A stretch of 64,000 bases of DNA, taken from NCBI GenBank assembly GCA_016931225.1, contig JAFGFE010000019.1:61747-125746 (forward strand). The letters are read 5' to 3'. Origin of the DNA: Candidatus Zymogenaceae bacterium. Lineage in GTDB: Bacteria; Desulfobacterota; Zymogenia; Zymogenales; Zymogenaceae. The stretch's first letter is position 1; every line of letters begins with the position of its first letter. The notes below the pieces were generated by a model. The model saw nothing but the letters and a program-made list of their open reading frames with translations, made no database searches and was not told the DNA's origin. The position numbers and the translations under genes are program-made. Shown piece after piece: positions 62,669-64,000 of the stretch.

Positions 62669-62881
62669 TCAGGATGCCGCACCGGACCCCGGTTTCTTGT
62701 GCGCCGGTACGCCGTATACCTTCTCATACGCCCTGCACATGGGACAGATGTGCCGCTCCAGGCGCACAAACTGATACAAAAAACCCCTCCCCTTCTCTCT
62801 GCCCTTGGTACACACGGGGCATTCGTCCTTGCATTTCTTCGCCAACGCCAAGGTTTTTTCATCAAACTTTTTTTCGGCCAT
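62669..62881 (-). CDS. Small Cys-rich probable zinc-binding protein
   Basis: The 70-residue protein has two CxxC pairs (CPVC and CPMC) about 25 residues apart with a basic stretch between (KGREKGRGFLYQFVRLERH), typical of a small zinc ribbon. It is not otherwise recognised. Start ATG 62881 has GAGGGATG upstream; an extension by 12 codons has weak support. It precedes the alpha/beta hydrolase gene. Confidence 0.65.
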   Translation of the reverse strand: MAEKKFDEKTLALAKKCKDECPVCTKGREKGRGFLYQFVRLERHICPMCRAYEKVYGVPAHKKPGSGAAS

Positions 62882-62992
62882 CACATCCCTCTCTGTTTCA
62901 ATTGCTTGTTCCTGCACGGCGACCGTCCACCCTCATATCTCTCCAACCGCCCATTTCTTCAAACTGTAACAAAACGGGTATTGTTCGTAAAG

Positions 62993-63026
62993 AAAAAAAC
63001 GGGCGGTCCCAAATCGGAATCGCCCG
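62993..63026 (-). terminator. Rho-independent terminator of the FMN reductase gene
   Basis: On the minus strand CGGGCG (63026-63021) pairs with CGCCCG (63005-63000), followed by TTTTTTT (62999-62993). Confidence 0.8.
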
Positions 63027-63066
63027 CGAGGCTTTCTTATTATTCACTTACTTTCGTCAAACGGTA

Positions 63067-63618
63067 TTATGCCAGCGTTTTGCCCAGATCAAAGGCCCGG
63101 GCCATGACATCGCTCTTTTCGGCGATCTCCCCCCGCTTTGTCACGCCGGGCACCAAAATCGTCTTGGCATGATCCACCCCGAGATATTGAAAGCTCTTCT
63201 CGAACATCTCCACCAGCGGTCCCGCCGCCTCACCGGAATCCTCTTCAAACACCACGGCGAGCACGCATGTGGTGCCTGTGATTTTTTCCCGGTTTTCTGG
63301 ACAATTGAAATAGACGAAACGATCCAAGAACGCCTTCATCAGGGCCGTCGGTCCGTACCAGTAGACAGGCGTTGCGAATATAATCACATCGCTCTCGGCG
63401 ATTTTCGGATACAGATCGTTCATGTCATCAGCTCGGGGACACGGCTTTCCCCGCCAACAGGCGTGGCACCCGTCACATTCACCGATCACGACATCACCGA
63501 GAAGCACCGCTTCCGTATCCGCCCCTTCGATACGTGCGCCCTCAAGAATCTTTTGGAGCAGAACATGGGTATTGCCCTTTTTTCTGGGGCTCCCCATAAT
63601 ACCGATAATCCGTGACAA
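63067..63618 (-). CDS. NADPH-dependent FMN reductase / iron-sulfur flavoprotein-like
   Basis: The 183-residue flavodoxin-fold protein has GIMGSPRKKGNTHVLLQ at the N-terminus (FMN phosphate loop), IGECDGCHACWRGKPCPRADDMNDLYPKI with clustered Cys as in archaeal iron-sulfur flavoproteins, and IIFATPVYWYGPTALMKAFLDRF. It may reduce FMN, quinones or carry electrons. The start is TTG 63618 with AGGTG upstream. Between it and the strong promoter at 63849 lies a structured element ending in a terminator-like hairpin, so its expression may depend on read-through. Confidence 0.85.
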   Translation of the reverse strand: MSRIIGIMGSPRKKGNTHVLLQKILEGARIEGADTEAVLLGDVVIGECDGCHACWRGKPCPRADDMNDLYPKIAESDVIIFATPVYWYGPTALMKAFLDRFVYFNCPENREKITGTTCVLAVVFEEDSGEAAGPLVEMFEKSFQYLGVDHAKTILVPGVTKRGEIAEKSDVMARAFDLGKTLA

Positions 63619-63726
63619 TATCGTACACCTATTTTAGAAATTGTGTGAGAACGATGCTTTTATTTGTAGAACACCGGTTACATGGAGAGTGTATCAGGGG
63701 TTGGGCGGCGAGGGGAATGCGGACAT

Positions 63727-63842
63727 AAAAAACCCCCATCTTTTTTGTTCTCCGTCTCAGGGGGTCCGCATGAAATCAGAATGTGAAACGTGTACAGCTT
63801 GATTACCCAGAGTTCGATGGGGGTCAAATTATTCTCTAATTT
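63727..63842 (-). ncRNA. Candidate small RNA or leader attenuator
   Basis: On the minus strand a perfect promoter (63849-63876) would start a transcript near 63842. After an 18-base tail, ACCCCCATC (63824-63816) pairs perfectly with GATGGGGGT (63740-63732), directly followed by a run of T (63731-63727), as in an intrinsic terminator. Inside, AATCA (63804-63800) can pair with TGATT (63779-63775) and GGGT (63808-63805) with ACCC (63765-63762), giving a rod-like structure. No coding potential is convincing. It does not match a riboswitch or RNA family I can recognise; SRP RNA and 6S RNA were considered without a match. Confidence 0.5.
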
Positions 63843-63848
63843 GTAGAT

Positions 63849-63876
63849 ATTATACATCATATGAAGATTATGTCAA
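63849..63876 (-). promoter_or_regulatory. Consensus sigma70 promoter, minus strand
   Basis: TTGACA (63871-63876), 16-base spacer, TATAAT (63849-63854). Both boxes are perfect; it drives the candidate RNA and perhaps the FMN reductase gene. Confidence 0.75.
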
Positions 63877-64000
63877 GAAAAATGTGCATAGAAAATGCCT
63901 GAATTGTGTTTTTTTATTTGCGGTAGTCACGAGTTGTGTTGACAGTTTGCCTTCCTGCAAGACGGTTCTACTATACTACGCTACGCTTTCCTCGGCTACC
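63877..64000. other. Window-end sequence without recognised genes
   Basis: The last 124 bases contain no gene I can support. A TTGACA at 63939-63944 has no -10 at proper spacing before the window ends. Confidence 0.5.

Noticed and set aside
63678..63860. Open frame of 60 codons on the minus strand at the window end
   Set aside because: It begins inside the -10 box and crosses the hairpin and T-run, so a structured RNA is a better explanation.

Overview
The window is a GC-rich bacterial chromosome segment with densely packed genes. Gram-negative features are clear: a TonB-like protein, several lipoproteins with a lipobox, and a large outer-membrane beta-barrel ending in Phe. The mix (DUF4911 next to AMMECR1, GTP-dependent SelB, a GH57-based alpha-glucan pathway, TMEM43 and 3D-domain proteins, a multi-PAS/GAF histidine kinase) suggests a deltaproteobacterial/Desulfobacterota-like anaerobe, perhaps from an uncultured lineage. 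That placement is an inference. I see no rRNA, tRNA, CRISPR array, transposase or phage gene.

Layout. 1-1060 (+): the end of a membrane protein, a DUF4911 protein and an AMMECR1-domain protein. 1153-9392 (-): a mostly overlapping run with aspartate-type aminotransferase, coaD, rsmD, hisF, hisA, hisH, a WbpE-like sugar aminotransferase, a WbpD-like acetyltransferase, a PAP2 phosphatase and a TonB-like protein. 9610-11126 (+): a sirtuin coupled to a left-handed beta-helix acyltransferase. 11344-13542 (+): two beta-propeller lipoproteins in a visibly AT-richer island. 13641-15714 (-): two methyltransferases.

15742-29575 (-) is the metabolic centrepiece: four consecutive GH57 genes, then galT and glgA with short gaps or overlaps, followed by a soluble PAS-PAS-GAF-GAF histidine kinase. 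Together they can build (glycogen synthase, branching enzyme) and remodel or break down (4-alpha-glucanotransferase, two further GH57 enzymes) alpha-glucan. The 4-alpha-glucanotransferase carries its catalytic residues at E123 and D214, the numbering of the Thermococcus litoralis enzyme.

30306-41238 holds envelope and acyl-transfer functions: a penicillin acylase, a C45-type autoproteolytic acyltransferase with TPRs, a PrcB-like protein, membrane proteins, a D-lyxose isomerase-like protein and a MaoC-type dehydratase. 41374-49604 has selB, a hemerythrin, a flavin oxidoreductase/hydrolase operon, an MFS transporter and a second beta-helix acyltransferase paralogous to the one at 10371. 49818-64000 has TMEM43, a probable transmembrane pseudokinase with three extracellular repeats, a SagB-type nitroreductase, clpB, bcp, a 3D-domain protein next to a beta-barrel, adk, a hydrolase and an FMN reductase. 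The last 400 bases contain a strong promoter and a structured, terminator-ended segment that looks like a small RNA.

Several intergenic regions contain close matches to sigma70 promoters (TTGACA-N16-18-TACAAT/TATAAT), including a back-to-back pair at 9464-9561. The least explained observations are the candidate small RNA, a W-x-[ST]-T motif shared by two adjacent exported proteins, the pseudokinase, the exact 120-base propeller repeats and the four-gene GH57 cluster.
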